A stretch of 51,681 bases of DNA from an uncultured Clostridia bacterium (GCA_937906945.1 CALCUE010000001.1:1-51681); one strand, 5' to 3'. Positions 40,353 through 49,113 are shown, numbered from the stretch's first letter. Notes: a model not told the origin generated them from the sequence alone. A program made the numbers and translations.

Positions 40353-41445
40353 ATTGTGGATCTTCATAATCCAAAAAGTGTTCGGAAAAATGCTGCGTTC
40401 CGTCGGCTTCCACCCACATGGCTTCCGTGTCCGGAAGCGACGCGATGAGCGTCATGCCGTCCTCCAGCGAAAGGTTGAAGCACGCCGTTGAAAGGGCGTC
40501 CGCCCAACCGGAATCCTCATTCAGAATGGAAACGGAGGTGTAATCGTTCTTCGGCATCAGCGTATCCGGATGAATGATGTGGTGATACTTCACGTTATCG
40601 ACGTAATAGTACCGCTGATAGGTGCCGCTCGTGACGAGCGTCTTGCCGTCGAGCGCCACCCGGCGGATATAGGTATCCTCGCTGGAAAGATCGGGGTTCT
40701 GGATCCCGGCGACCCAACCGTTTCCGTCGGCTTTCGGGCCGAGAGTGCGGACGTTGCCGCCGATGTTGAGGGCATAATAATAAGCGCCCTGCTCCATAAG
40801 GTCTTGGGCGATGCGCTCAGTAGCGTAACCCTTTGCCACGGCGCCGACGTCCAATTTAAGCTGTGGATCGGCGAAAAAGACGGTTTTTGCCTCCTCGTCG
40901 ATGACGATATCGTTGATGTCACAATGTTCCGAAGCCGCCAGAAGATCCTCCATCGGCGGCAGAGCCGCCGTCAGCGGATCGTCGTTGCCTGCTTCCCGGT
41001 ATTCGTGCCAGATGGAAAGAACGCTTCCCATGGCGACGTTCGTCATGCCGCCGGTCTTATCATAGACCTCTTTGGCGAACAACAGAAGGGCGATCACGTC
41101 ATCGTCCACCTCGACCGGTCCGTTGGCCGCGTCGCGGTTGAGGGTATAAATGTTGTTGACCCCGGAGTAGGAATGATAGATATCATAGAGCTTGTTATAC
41201 CGTTCCAGTTCGCTCCGGACAAATTCCGCCTTCTCCGCGAAAGCCTCCTTCGTCTCCTCATAGCCGACGACGGTGGACATGGTGTCGAAATAATCATAAT
41301 AAGCGATACTGAATTTTTTCAGATCGCTTTGGATCGGTTCCTCGGGAACGGTCGGTTCCGTCGGTTGAGCACAGCAGGCGGCCAACGTGCTCAAAAGGAC
41401 GAGCATCAGCAAAAAGGCCCCTATCCGCTTCAAAAATCGTTTCAT
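40351..41445 (-). CDS. apbE: FAD:protein FMN transferase (ApbE), lipoprotein
   Basis: The protein is 364 aa with ribosome binding site AAGGAG. The lipobox 'LSTLAAC' puts it on the outer face of the membrane. ApbE features are 'YFDTMSTVVGY' near the start, 'DVGAVAKGYATERIAQDL', 'ALNIGGNVRTLGP' and 'YHHIIHPDTLMPKNDYTSVSIL', the last carrying the Mg-FAD site. It attaches FMN through a phosphoester bond to Thr in [S/T]GAT motifs. RnfD and RnfG, encoded 1.6-5 kb away, are its known type of substrate and RnfG here has a perfect SGAT. Confidence 0.95.
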   Translation of the reverse strand: MKRFLKRIGAFLLMLVLLSTLAACCAQPTEPTVPEEPIQSDLKKFSIAYYDYFDTMSTVVGYEETKEAFAEKAEFVRSELERYNKLYDIYHSYSGVNNIYTLNRDAANGPVEVDDDVIALLLFAKEVYDKTGGMTNVAMGSVLSIWHEYREAGNDDPLTAALPPMEDLLAASEHCDINDIVIDEEAKTVFFADPQLKLDVGAVAKGYATERIAQDLMEQGAYYYALNIGGNVRTLGPKADGNGWVAGIQNPDLSSEDTYIRRVALDGKTLVTSGTYQRYYYVDNVKYHHIIHPDTLMPKNDYTSVSILNEDSGWADALSTACFNLSLEDGMTLIASLPDTEAMWVEADGTQHFSEHFLDYEDPQ

Positions 41446-41528
41446 AGATAAACTCCTTCAAAAGGCTTTGGTTTATGGTATTCTTTCCGCCAAAGACCCC
41501 TTTGAGGAAAAGAATCACATAAACCGGA

Positions 41529-41563
41529 TAAAAAGAAAAGGGGGAAAATCCCCCTTTTCTTTT
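41529..41563 (-). terminator. Terminator of the duplicated-domain lipoprotein gene
   Basis: The perfect 15-bp palindrome AAAAGAAAAGGGGGA / TCCCCCTTTTCTTTT is functional in either direction. Confidence 0.85.
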
Positions 41564-41583
41564 CAAAACCGTTGATCGGATAA

Positions 41584-42672
41584 TCAGCCGATAGCTTTGG
41601 TCAGAGTGGCCTGGAAATCAGCGATAGCCATGGTGCAGCCGGCGAGAAGATCTTCGTCAGTAGCAACAGCGTTGCCTTCTTCGTTGATTTCGGTCGGGAT
41701 GCCGTTGACTTCGTCAATGGTCATGCCAGTGATGAAGTTTTCGAAAGCAGTGGCCTGCTGATACCATTCAGCAATGGCGCCGCCGTATTTGACCATGTTG
41801 TAGTCTTCTTTGAGCTCTTTCTTGGTGCGGAAGTTAGCGTCATAATCTTCGGCGTTGGTGATTTCGCCAGCGGCGTTGAAGTTGACTTTAACTTGGGCGA
41901 CATCGACAAGGTTGGCAAGGATGACACCGTCAGCGCCGGTAACAGTAGCGGCGAAGTTGGTGTAGATGGCGGCAAGACCGTCTTTTTCTTCGGTAGGATT
42001 AGTGCTCTCGTTGACAGCGGTGGTTACGCCGAGACCAAGAGTCCAGTTCTCGCCTTCGAATTCTTTAGCATACTCGTCGTTGCAAGCTTTGACAAGAGCA
42101 GCTTTGAAGTCAGTGATCTGCATGGTGCAGGCAGCAAGGAGATCAGGATCGGTGGCAACATTGTGGCCGCCTTCGTTGACTGCGGTTTCGATAGCTTCGA
42201 TTTCAGCACCGGTCATACCAATGATGGCTTCGCAGAATTTGTTGGCCTGCTCATACCATTCACCGGCAGTAGCGACTTTAGCCATACCGTAGTCTTCTTT
42301 TTTCTCCTGTTTGGAGCGAAGATCAACAGCTTCGAGATCGCCAAGAACGCCGCCCTCTACCGGGACTTTGGTCTGGGCAACGTCGAGTTTTGCGGCAACG
42401 ATTTTGCCTTCGGCGTCGAGAACAACAGTAGCGACAGTGGTGTCAGCCTGAGCGGTACCGGTCTTGGAGGAACCAGTGCTCAGAACAACGCCCATACCTA
42501 CGCTGTAAGCGGGCAGAACAGGCATCGGGGATTCAGTGCCGGGGCCATCAATGGTTCCAACGGGTTCTTCGGGTTCAGTGGGCTCTTCGGTGGGTTCTTC
42601 AGCCGGCTGATTGCAGGCGGCGAAAGAAAGGACCATGACGAGAGCAAGGAGAAGTGCAAGAAGTTTTTTCAT
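41584..42672 (-). CDS. Lipoprotein with two tandem copies of an unassigned domain, next to rnf
   Basis: The protein is 362 aa from the ATG at 42672 (GGGAG upstream). The signal peptide ends at the lipobox 'LSFAAC'; a Glu/Pro/Thr linker follows (about residues 25-50). Two homologous units of about 150 aa then occur. Each has a strand part ('VGMGVVLST...', 'LGLGVTTAV...'), 'LDVAQTKV' or 'VDVAQVKV', 'RSKQEKKEDYGM' or 'RTKKELKEDYNM', 'GEWYEQA' or 'AEWYQQA', and 'LLAACTMQITDF' or 'LLAGCTMAIADF'. There is no [S/T]GAT flavinylation motif. The pattern recalls FMN-binding-like extracellular electron-transfer lipoproteins, but this is not proven. It is divergent from rnfC. Confidence 0.75.
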   Translation of the reverse strand: MKKLLALLLALVMVLSFAACNQPAEEPTEEPTEPEEPVGTIDGPGTESPMPVLPAYSVGMGVVLSTGSSKTGTAQADTTVATVVLDAEGKIVAAKLDVAQTKVPVEGGVLGDLEAVDLRSKQEKKEDYGMAKVATAGEWYEQANKFCEAIIGMTGAEIEAIETAVNEGGHNVATDPDLLAACTMQITDFKAALVKACNDEYAKEFEGENWTLGLGVTTAVNESTNPTEEKDGLAAIYTNFAATVTGADGVILANLVDVAQVKVNFNAAGEITNAEDYDANFRTKKELKEDYNMVKYGGAIAEWYQQATAFENFITGMTIDEVNGIPTEINEEGNAVATDEDLLAGCTMAIADFQATLTKAIG

Positions 42673-42708
42673 TTTAAGTACTCCCAACTTTCTTTTCATT
42701 TTGTTTTT

Positions 42709-42729
42709 GTTACAGCAATCCGCTGTAAC
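42709..42729. promoter_or_regulatory. Inverted repeat in the lipoprotein leader
   Basis: GTTACAGC / GCTGTAAC with a 5-bp spacer lies between the promoter and the ribosome binding site. It may be an operator or an mRNA hairpin. Confidence 0.5.
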
Positions 42730-42738
42730 TCAAAGTGT

Positions 42739-42767
42739 ATTATAGCCGTGCACACGTCTTTTGTCAA
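42739..42767 (-). promoter_or_regulatory. Promoter of the duplicated-domain lipoprotein
   Basis: On the minus strand perfect TTGACA (42767-42762) and TATAAT (42744-42739) are separated by 17 bp. Confidence 0.9.
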
Positions 42768-42921
42768 GCCTTTCGTTAAAGAATTATCGTCAAAAGCGGA
42801 TTTTTTTCGGTAAAAACGCCATTTTTTCGACGAAAGCGGTAAAAAAATCCGTTTCCTTTCGAAAAATTTTTGGTAAAATCAGACTTTTTTATCATTTTTC
42901 TTTTTCATCGTCTTTCGCTCG

Positions 42922-42950
42922 TTGACATAACAATAAGGTTGTAATATAAT
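42922..42950 (+). promoter_or_regulatory. Promoter of the rnf operon
   Basis: Perfect TTGACA (42922-42927) and TATAAT (42945-42950) have a 17-bp spacer. The leader to rnfC is about 74 nt. The 150 bp between the two divergent promoters are very AT-rich and show nothing else distinct. Confidence 0.92.
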
Positions 42951-43030
42951 AAAGGATGGTTTTCTATGACATTTTTCGTCAAAGAATAAACAAACCAAAG
43001 AACGCAGAAATAGAAAAGAGGTTTTTATCC

Positions 43031-44371
43031 ATGCCTATTTTCGGTGTCCATGTTCCGCACAGAAAGCACACCGCTTCCTGCCATGCCGAACGTATGCCCA
43101 TTCCGAAAACAGTCGTGATCCCCATGTCCATGCACATCGGCGCTCCCGCTAAGCCCGTTGTCGCGGTTGGGGACACCGTCGGCGTCGGTCAGCTGATCGG
43201 CGAGGCCGGTGGCTTCGTATCTTCTCCGGTCCATTCTTCCGTATCCGGTACCGTCAAGAAGATCGACACCATCCTCGGTTCGAACGGCAACCCGATGACC
43301 GCCGTCACCATCGAAACCGATGGCGAACAGCGTCCCTATGAGGGGGTCACTCCGCCCACCGTCACGAATTATGACGAATTTGTCGCGGCCGTCCGTGCCA
43401 GCGGCATCGTCGGTCTCGGCGGCGCCGGTTTCCCGACCTGTGTCAAACTCTCCGTCAAAGACCTTTCCAAGGTCGATTACGTCATCCTCAACGGCGCGGA
43501 ATGCGAACCCTACATCACCGCCGATACCCTGACCATGACCGACCGTGCCGAAGAGATCTTCGAGGGCATCCAGCTCCTTGAAAAATATCTCGGCGTCAAA
43601 AACGTCATCATCGGCATCGAGGACAACAAACCGGAGGCTATTGCCGCCATGAGAGAGCTGTCCGCCAAAGATTCCGCCATCACGGTCAAGGCTCTTCCGG
43701 CCTCCTACCCGCAGGGCGGTGAAAAAGTTCTCATCTACAACACGGTCGGCCGCGTTGTTCCCGAAGGAAAACTTCCGCTGGACGCCGGCTGCATCGTGAT
43801 GAACGTCACCACCTGCGCCTGCATCGCCCAGTATATGAGAACCGGTATGCCCCTCATTGAAAAATGCCTGACCGTTGACGGCTCCGCCGTTGCCAACCCG
43901 AAGAACGTCATCGCCCCCATCGGCGCTTCCATGAAAGACGTCTTCGACTTCTGCGGCGGCTTCAAAGAGGAACCCAAAAAGGTCCTCTATGGCGGCCCGA
44001 TGATGGGTATCGCCGTTCCGAACCTCGATCAGCCGATCCTCAAGAGCACCAACGCCATTCTGGCCTTCAACGCCAAAGAGGCCGAGCGTCCCGAGGAGAC
44101 CCCCTGCATCCATTGCGGCAACTGCATCAACCATTGCCCGATGCGCCTCAATCCTCCGGCCATCGCCAAAGCTCTTAACCAGAAAGACGGCGCGGCTTTG
44201 ATGGCCCTCAAACCCAACCTCTGCATGGAGTGCGGTGCCTGCGTCTTCGTCTGCCCTGCCAGACGCAACATCGTCGCCAGACACAAACTGGCCAAGGTCG
44301 AGCTTCGCAACTATCAGACCAAGCTCGCCGAAGAACAGAAGAAAAAGGAGGCCGAAAACAATGGAAAATAA
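43031..44371 (+). CDS. rnfC: Rnf complex subunit C (electron entry, NADH/Fe-S)
   Basis: The protein is 446 aa from the ATG at 43031 (AGAGG upstream); a longer reading from 42956 would start at the transcription start and is rejected. It has the Nqo1-like core 'GIVGLGGAGFPT' and 'ILNGAECEPYITAD', then two 4Fe-4S boxes 'CIHCGNCINHCPMRL' and 'CMECGACVFVCPARR'. RnfC is the peripheral cytoplasmic subunit that exchanges electrons with NADH. It is the first gene of rnfCDGEAB, the Clostridial gene order. Confidence 0.97.
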   Translation: MPIFGVHVPHRKHTASCHAERMPIPKTVVIPMSMHIGAPAKPVVAVGDTVGVGQLIGEAGGFVSSPVHSSVSGTVKKIDTILGSNGNPMTAVTIETDGEQRPYEGVTPPTVTNYDEFVAAVRASGIVGLGGAGFPTCVKLSVKDLSKVDYVILNGAECEPYITADTLTMTDRAEEIFEGIQLLEKYLGVKNVIIGIEDNKPEAIAAMRELSAKDSAITVKALPASYPQGGEKVLIYNTVGRVVPEGKLPLDAGCIVMNVTTCACIAQYMRTGMPLIEKCLTVDGSAVANPKNVIAPIGASMKDVFDFCGGFKEEPKKVLYGGPMMGIAVPNLDQPILKSTNAILAFNAKEAERPEETPCIHCGNCINHCPMRLNPPAIAKALNQKDGAALMALKPNLCMECGACVFVCPARRNIVARHKLAKVELRNYQTKLAEEQKKKEAENNGK

Positions 44372-45311
44372 TTTTGTCGTTTCCGTTTCGCCTCATGTTT
44401 ACGGAAAAAAGAACACCACTGGCGTCATGCTTGACGTCATCATCGCCCTTCTCCCGGCGGCCATCGCTTCCGTTATCATTTTCGGAGCCCGCTCCGCTCT
44501 CGTGATCGGCGTCTGCGTCGCCGCCTGCGTCGCTTTCGAAGCCCTTTTTGATCTTATCTGCAAAAAGCCCATGACCATCGGCGATCTTTCCGCCGTCGTC
44601 ACCGGCCTTCTGCTCGCTCTCAACATTCCGGCGGACATCCCGGTCTATCAGGCCATCGTCGGTTCCTTCGTCGCCATCATCGTGGCCAAATGCCTCTTCG
44701 GCGGCCTTGGTTTCAACTTTGCCAACCCGGCCATCACCGCCCGTGTCGTCATGCTGATGGCCTTCACCGGCACCATGACCTCCGCCGTCGCCCCCAAAGG
44801 CGTTGACCTTGTCGGCGGCGCCACTCCGCTCGCCAACCTCTACGCAGAAGAATCCGCTTCCGCCTTCATGGAAAGCACCTCTCTTCTCGATATGTTCCTC
44901 GGCGTTCGCGGCGGCGCTCTCGGTGAGACTTCCGCTCTCGCTCTCGTGATCGGTTTTGTCTATCTTCTCGTTCGCAAGATCATCACCTGGCACACCCCGG
45001 TGGTCTTCATCGCCACCGTCTTCCTCGGCTCCCTCGCCATCACCGGCGACGCCACCACGGCCCTTTATTTCACTCTTTCCGGCGGTCTCTTCATCGGCGC
45101 CATCTTCATGGCCACCGACTATGTCACCACCCCCTGCACGCCTCTCGGCAAAGTGATCTTCGGTCTTGGCTGCGGCCTTATCACCCTGGTGATCCGTTTC
45201 TACGGAAGCTTCCCGGAGGGCGTTTCCTTCTCCATCCTTCTGATGAACATCCTTACTCCGTATATTGAAAAATATACGATGCTCAAACCGTTGGGAGGTG
45301 TGAAAGCATGA
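44361..45311 (+). CDS. rnfD: Rnf complex subunit D (membrane flavoprotein)
   Basis: The protein is 316 aa from the ATG at 44361 (AAAGGAGG; 11-bp overlap with rnfC). It has about nine to ten transmembrane helices. The covalent FMN site is 'DLVGGATPLA' with Thr155; the usual SGAT is GGAT here, so the Thr is kept but the Ser is replaced. RnfD carries electrons across the membrane together with RnfG and RnfE. ApbE would attach the FMN. Confidence 0.95.
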   Translation: MENNFVVSVSPHVYGKKNTTGVMLDVIIALLPAAIASVIIFGARSALVIGVCVAACVAFEALFDLICKKPMTIGDLSAVVTGLLLALNIPADIPVYQAIVGSFVAIIVAKCLFGGLGFNFANPAITARVVMLMAFTGTMTSAVAPKGVDLVGGATPLANLYAEESASAFMESTSLLDMFLGVRGGALGETSALALVIGFVYLLVRKIITWHTPVVFIATVFLGSLAITGDATTALYFTLSGGLFIGAIFMATDYVTTPCTPLGKVIFGLGCGLITLVIRFYGSFPEGVSFSILLMNILTPYIEKYTMLKPLGGVKA

Positions 45312-46567
45312 AAGAGAACGTAAAAAGCGTTGTCGTACTTACGGCGATCTGCCTTGTTGTCGCGGCTCTTCTTGCTGTGACCAACTTCTATACCGCTCCG
45401 GTCATTGAGGCCAACAAAGCCAATTCGGCCAACGAATCTCTGACCATCGTCATGCCCGACGCCACCGGTTTTGAGGAACTGGAACTTCCGGCGGACGCTC
45501 CGGCCACCGTTCAGCACATTTATAAAGAGACTTCCGGTCTCGGTTACGTCGCCATCCTTTCCACCACGTCCCAGTACAGCTCCGGCGAAATGGGAATCAC
45601 CATGGCGGTCGGCGCTGACGGCAAGATCTCCGGCATGGCTCTTACCAGCTACATGGAATCCAAAGACTTCGGTCAGGATACCTACCCGCAGACCTACATC
45701 GGTCAGGACTCCGCTTTGGGCGGTGTTGATACCGTTGCCGGCGTCACCTATTCTTCTACCGCGTTCAAAGACGCCGTCACCGATTGCTTCAACGTCCTCT
45801 TCCAGGTCGCTGACGTCCAGGCCGGTGAAAAGAGCGAAGAACAGCTCATCGGCGAAGTCATGCCTCTGGCTCTTCCTGGCTGCACCGATTCTCTCGGCAA
45901 CTGCATCGTTGAGGAAATCGAAGTTCCTGCCGGCGCCACCGCCGCTTACAAAGCCGCCAACGGCTGCGGTTATATCCTTGTAATGCCCGGCACCGACGGC
46001 ACCGTCGTCTGCGGCGTCAACGCCTTCGGCAAAGTCTGCTGCTACGACCTTGAGGGCAACGAGATCGAAGATTCCGCCGCCATTACCGCCGCGGAAACCG
46101 CTTTCGCTCCGATCGCCACCGAAAACGCCGAAGCGAACGTTACCACCCTCGCGAAATATTATCCCGCTGAGGAAGGCTATGAGATCGCCCCGATCGAAGC
46201 CCTTGACGGCTTCACCAGCCTTGTCGGCGCTTACACCATCACCAATGGCGAAACCACCGAATACGCTTTCTGGTCTCAGCCTTACGGCTTCGGCAACACG
46301 CCTCTCAAGATGATCATGGTCCTCAACGAAAACGGCGAGATCACCGCTTTCCGTTCGCTCGGCGAGATCGTTCTCGAGGCCGAATACTTCGGCTCCAACC
46401 CGATCACCGACGAGGCCGCTTATAAAGAGCAGTTCCTCGGCCAGAGTGAGGCCACCTATTCTTCCGACGCCGTCCTCGTTTCCGGTGCCACCTTCACCAC
46501 CGGTTCCGCGGACCAGGCAGCCACCAACGCCTTCGAAGCGTTCAAACTTGTAAAGGAGGCGGCTTGA
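45308..46567 (+). CDS. rnfG: Rnf complex subunit G, extended form with two FMN-binding-like domains
   Basis: The protein is 419 aa, about twice the usual 190-220 aa. One N-terminal transmembrane helix (about residues 8-28) is followed by two extracytoplasmic domains. The first (about 60-175) has the RnfG pattern 'GYVAILSTTSQY ... GVDTVAGVTYSSTAF', where the flavinylation motif is altered to AGVT (144-147). The second (about 265-410) ends in 'VLVSGATFTTG', a canonical SGAT with Thr395. Only the second domain is expected to carry covalent FMN. The start overlaps the rnfD stop (ATGA), ribosome binding site GGGAGGTG. Confidence 0.92.
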   Translation: MKENVKSVVVLTAICLVVAALLAVTNFYTAPVIEANKANSANESLTIVMPDATGFEELELPADAPATVQHIYKETSGLGYVAILSTTSQYSSGEMGITMAVGADGKISGMALTSYMESKDFGQDTYPQTYIGQDSALGGVDTVAGVTYSSTAFKDAVTDCFNVLFQVADVQAGEKSEEQLIGEVMPLALPGCTDSLGNCIVEEIEVPAGATAAYKAANGCGYILVMPGTDGTVVCGVNAFGKVCCYDLEGNEIEDSAAITAAETAFAPIATENAEANVTTLAKYYPAEEGYEIAPIEALDGFTSLVGAYTITNGETTEYAFWSQPYGFGNTPLKMIMVLNENGEITAFRSLGEIVLEAEYFGSNPITDEAAYKEQFLGQSEATYSSDAVLVSGATFTTGSADQAATNAFEAFKLVKEAA

Positions 46568-46568
46568 A

Positions 46569-47252
46569 ATGAATAAAATGAAAATCCTTCTGAAAGGCAT
46601 CATCGAGGAAAACCCGACTCTGGTCCTTCTTCTCGGTACCTGCCCGACGCTTGCCACCACCACCAGCGTCAAATCCGCTTTTGCCATGGGCATCGCCGCT
46701 CTGGCCGTGCTCTTCTGCTCCAACATCGTCATTTCCGCCCTGCGGAAAGCGATTCCGGATAAAGTCCGCATTCCCTGCTACATCGTCGTCATCGCCGGTT
46801 TTGTCAGCGTTGTCCAGATGCTCATGGAAGCCTATCTTCCGGAACTTTACACCATGCTCGGCGTTTATCTCGCCCTCATCGTTGTCAACTGCATCATCCT
46901 TGGCCGCGCCGAGATGTTCGCCCGCAAAAACAACGTCTTCGACTCCGCTCTGGACGGCATCGGCATGGGCCTCGGCTTCACCCTCGCCCTTGTTCTGATG
47001 GCTTCCTTCCGTGAAGTCCTCGGCAACGGTTCCTGGTACGGCAACGATATCGCGTTCCTGAAACCCTATGTCATTCCGATCCTGACGGCTTCTCCCGGCG
47101 GCTTCTTCACCTTCGGCGTTATGATCGCCCTTGTTTCCAAACTCACCAAGGGCAAAGCCCCGAAGAAAAAGAGCTTCGACTGCGAAGGCTGCCCCAACGC
47201 CGCCGCCTGCGGCAAAGTAAACTGCGCAAAGGAGGATGCGACCAATGCTTAA
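46569..47252 (+). CDS. rnfE: Rnf complex subunit E (membrane)
   Basis: The protein is 227 aa with ribosome binding site AAGGAGG. The six transmembrane helices typical of RnfE/NqrD are present, with 'ENPTLVLLLGTCPTLATTTS' (the conserved Cys in TM1) and 'VNCIILGRAEMFA' (second conserved Cys). These two cysteines bind the membrane-embedded Fe-S cluster together with RnfA. The C-terminus adds a small Cys-rich tail, 'CEGCPNAAACGKVNC' (four Cys), that could bind a metal. Confidence 0.96.
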   Translation: MNKMKILLKGIIEENPTLVLLLGTCPTLATTTSVKSAFAMGIAALAVLFCSNIVISALRKAIPDKVRIPCYIVVIAGFVSVVQMLMEAYLPELYTMLGVYLALIVVNCIILGRAEMFARKNNVFDSALDGIGMGLGFTLALVLMASFREVLGNGSWYGNDIAFLKPYVIPILTASPGGFFTFGVMIALVSKLTKGKAPKKKSFDCEGCPNAAACGKVNCAKEDATNA

Positions 47253-47838
47253 GTCTCTTCTGATCATCCTTTTGTCCTCCGTTCTTGTTGATAACTACGT
47301 TCTCAGCAAATTCCTCGGCATCTGCCCGTTCCTCGGCGTCTCCAAAAAGACCGACCAGGCCACCGGCATGGGTATCGCCGTCACCGCGGTCATGCTGGTC
47401 GCCACCGCCGCCACCTGGCCGATCTACACCTACCTGCTCGAGCCCAACGGCCTTACTTACCTTGAAACCATCGTTTTCATCCTTGTCATCGCCGCTCTCG
47501 TTCAGTTCGTCGAGATCGTTCTGAAGAAATACATCCCCGGCCTTCATAAGGCTCTCGGTGTCTATCTTCCCCTGATCACCACCAACTGCGCCGTTCTCGG
47601 CGTCACCCTCAACAACATCACCGACGGTTACGATTTCCTCACCTCGATGGTCAGCTCCCTCGGCTGCGGCCTTGGTTTCCTGCTCGCCATGGTGATCTTC
47701 TCCGGTGTCCGGAGCCGTCTGGAAGAAGCGGAACCGCCGGAAGCCTTCAAAGGCATCCCGATGGTCCTTGTCGCCGCTTCCATCGTCTCGGTCGCTTTCT
47801 GCGGCTTCGGCGGTGTTGTGAACGGAATTTTCGGTTAA
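47245..47838 (+). CDS. rnfA: Rnf complex subunit A (membrane)
   Basis: The protein is 197 aa from the ATG at 47245 (AAAGGAGG; overlaps the rnfE end by 8 bp). Six transmembrane helices. 'NYVLSKFLGICPFLGVSKK' and 'LPLITTNCAVLGV' hold the two conserved cysteines that share a [2Fe-2S] cluster with RnfE in the membrane. The length matches the family. Confidence 0.97.
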   Translation: MLKSLLIILLSSVLVDNYVLSKFLGICPFLGVSKKTDQATGMGIAVTAVMLVATAATWPIYTYLLEPNGLTYLETIVFILVIAALVQFVEIVLKKYIPGLHKALGVYLPLITTNCAVLGVTLNNITDGYDFLTSMVSSLGCGLGFLLAMVIFSGVRSRLEEAEPPEAFKGIPMVLVAASIVSVAFCGFGGVVNGIFG

Positions 47839-47853
47839 GGAGGAGGAAACGTT

Positions 47854-48651
47854 ATGTTTGAAGCTGTTTTGCCTGCCGTGCTTCTCGTAGCCGGCATCGG
47901 CCTTGTGGCCGCCCTTCTTCTTGCCTTCGCTTCCACCGTCATGGCCGTCCCGGTCAACGAAACGGAAGTCGCCGTCCGTGACTGCCTGCCCGGCGCCAAC
48001 TGCGGCGCCTGCGGTTTCTCCGGCTGTGACAGCTATGCCAAAGCCGTCGCCGAAGGCTCCGCTCCCGCCAATCTTTGCCGTCCCGGCGGCAAAGACGCCG
48101 CCGCCAAGATCGCCGAAGTCCTCGGCGTCGAGGTGGAAGAATCCGTTCCGGTCGTCGCTTTCGTTCATTGCAACGGCACCTGCGACCACAACAAACAGAA
48201 AATGCAGTACGAAGGCCTCACCTCCTGCGCCGCCGCTAAAATGCTTTACGGCGGCAAAGGCGCCTGCACCTTCGGCTGCCTCGGCTGCGGTGACTGCGCC
48301 AAGGTCTGCGACCAGGGCGCCATCTGCGTCGAAAACGGCATTGCCCACGTCGATCCCCGGAAATGCGTCGGCTGCGGCCTTTGTGCCAAAGCCTGCCCGA
48401 ACCGCGTCATCTCTCTCGTTCCGGCGACCGAACAGGTCGTTGTCGCCTGCTCCAACCGCGAAAAAGGCGCTGTCGCCCGTCAGAAATGCTCCTCCGGTTG
48501 TATCGGCTGCATGAAATGCCAGAGAAACTGCCCCGCCGAAGCCATCACCATCGTGGACAACCTCGCTGTTGTCGATTACGACAAATGCACCGGCTGCGGC
48601 ACCTGCGTCGAAGGCTGCCCCGTTGGCTGCCTTGCCCTTCGCAACAAATAA
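47854..48651 (+). CDS. rnfB: Rnf complex subunit B (ferredoxin-type, electron input from reduced ferredoxin)
   Basis: The protein is 265 aa with ribosome binding site AGGAGGAGG. One N-terminal transmembrane helix (about 5-28) is followed by the 4Fe-4S domain 'CLPGANCGACGFSGCDSYA', then further clusters: 'CLGCGDCAKVC', 'CVGCGLCAKACPN', 'CIGCMKCQRNCPAEA' and 'CTGCGTCVEGCPVG'. Reduced ferredoxin donates electrons here. They pass via RnfA/E, D and G to RnfC and NAD+, pumping Na+ or H+. It is the last rnf gene of the operon. Confidence 0.97.
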   Translation: MFEAVLPAVLLVAGIGLVAALLLAFASTVMAVPVNETEVAVRDCLPGANCGACGFSGCDSYAKAVAEGSAPANLCRPGGKDAAAKIAEVLGVEVEESVPVVAFVHCNGTCDHNKQKMQYEGLTSCAAAKMLYGGKGACTFGCLGCGDCAKVCDQGAICVENGIAHVDPRKCVGCGLCAKACPNRVISLVPATEQVVVACSNREKGAVARQKCSSGCIGCMKCQRNCPAEAITIVDNLAVVDYDKCTGCGTCVEGCPVGCLALRNK

Positions 48652-48671
48652 AAACCTGCTTTCTATGGAAA

Positions 48672-48705
48672 AAGCGGCACGCTGTGGAAACACAGCGTGC
48701 CGCTT
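48672..48705 (+). other. Strong 15-bp hairpin between rnfB and the NusG-II gene, no T run on plus strand
   Basis: AAGCGGCACGCTGTG and its exact complement enclose a GAAA tetraloop. On the plus strand AAAAAC follows, so it is not a standard terminator there. It may stabilise the rnf mRNA 3' end or reduce downstream expression. On the minus strand it is followed by T5. Confidence 0.75.
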
Positions 48706-48717
48706 CAAAAACGAAGT

Positions 48718-49110
48718 ATGAAGTTATCGGAAAACAAAAAACTCAGAAACGATCTGATCCTGGTGCTGGCCGTCCTTCTTCTGGCCGCCGGCTGCTGGCT
48801 CTGGATCGAGCTTTCCAAAGAGGAAGGCAATTTTGCCGTCGTCGTCGTGGACGGCGTGGAAACCGAAAAATATCCCCTCTCCGTGGATACCGAAGTCCGT
48901 CTGGAACGCCCGGACGGCGGGTATAATATCCTCGTCATAAAAAACGGCCAGGCGGACGTCGTCGAGGCCTCCTGTCCGGATAAGATCTGCGTCAACCAGC
49001 GGAAAATTTCCCGGACCGGCGAGACCATCACCTGCCTTCCCAACAAAACCGTCATCAAAATCGTCAGTGCCGACCCGAATTCCTCGGACGATATCGACTT
49101 TATGTCATAA
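48718..49110 (+). CDS. NusG domain II-containing membrane-anchored protein
   Basis: The protein is 130 aa from the ATG at 48718; the ribosome binding site is weak (ACGAAG). One transmembrane helix covers about residues 13-32 ('LILVLAVLLLAAGCWLW'). The rest is a strand-rich domain with 'VIKNGQADVVEASCPDKICVNQRKISRTGETITCLPNKTVIKIV', the pattern of the NusG-domain-II-like exported family with two conserved Cys (CPDKIC). It is commonly encoded next to Gx-transporter and Rnf or ApbE genes in Clostridia. Its exact role is unknown; support of extracytoplasmic flavoproteins is possible. Confidence 0.85.
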   Translation: MKLSENKKLRNDLILVLAVLLLAAGCWLWIELSKEEGNFAVVVVDGVETEKYPLSVDTEVRLERPDGGYNILVIKNGQADVVEASCPDKICVNQRKISRTGETITCLPNKTVIKIVSADPNSSDDIDFMS

Positions 49111-49113
49111 GGT

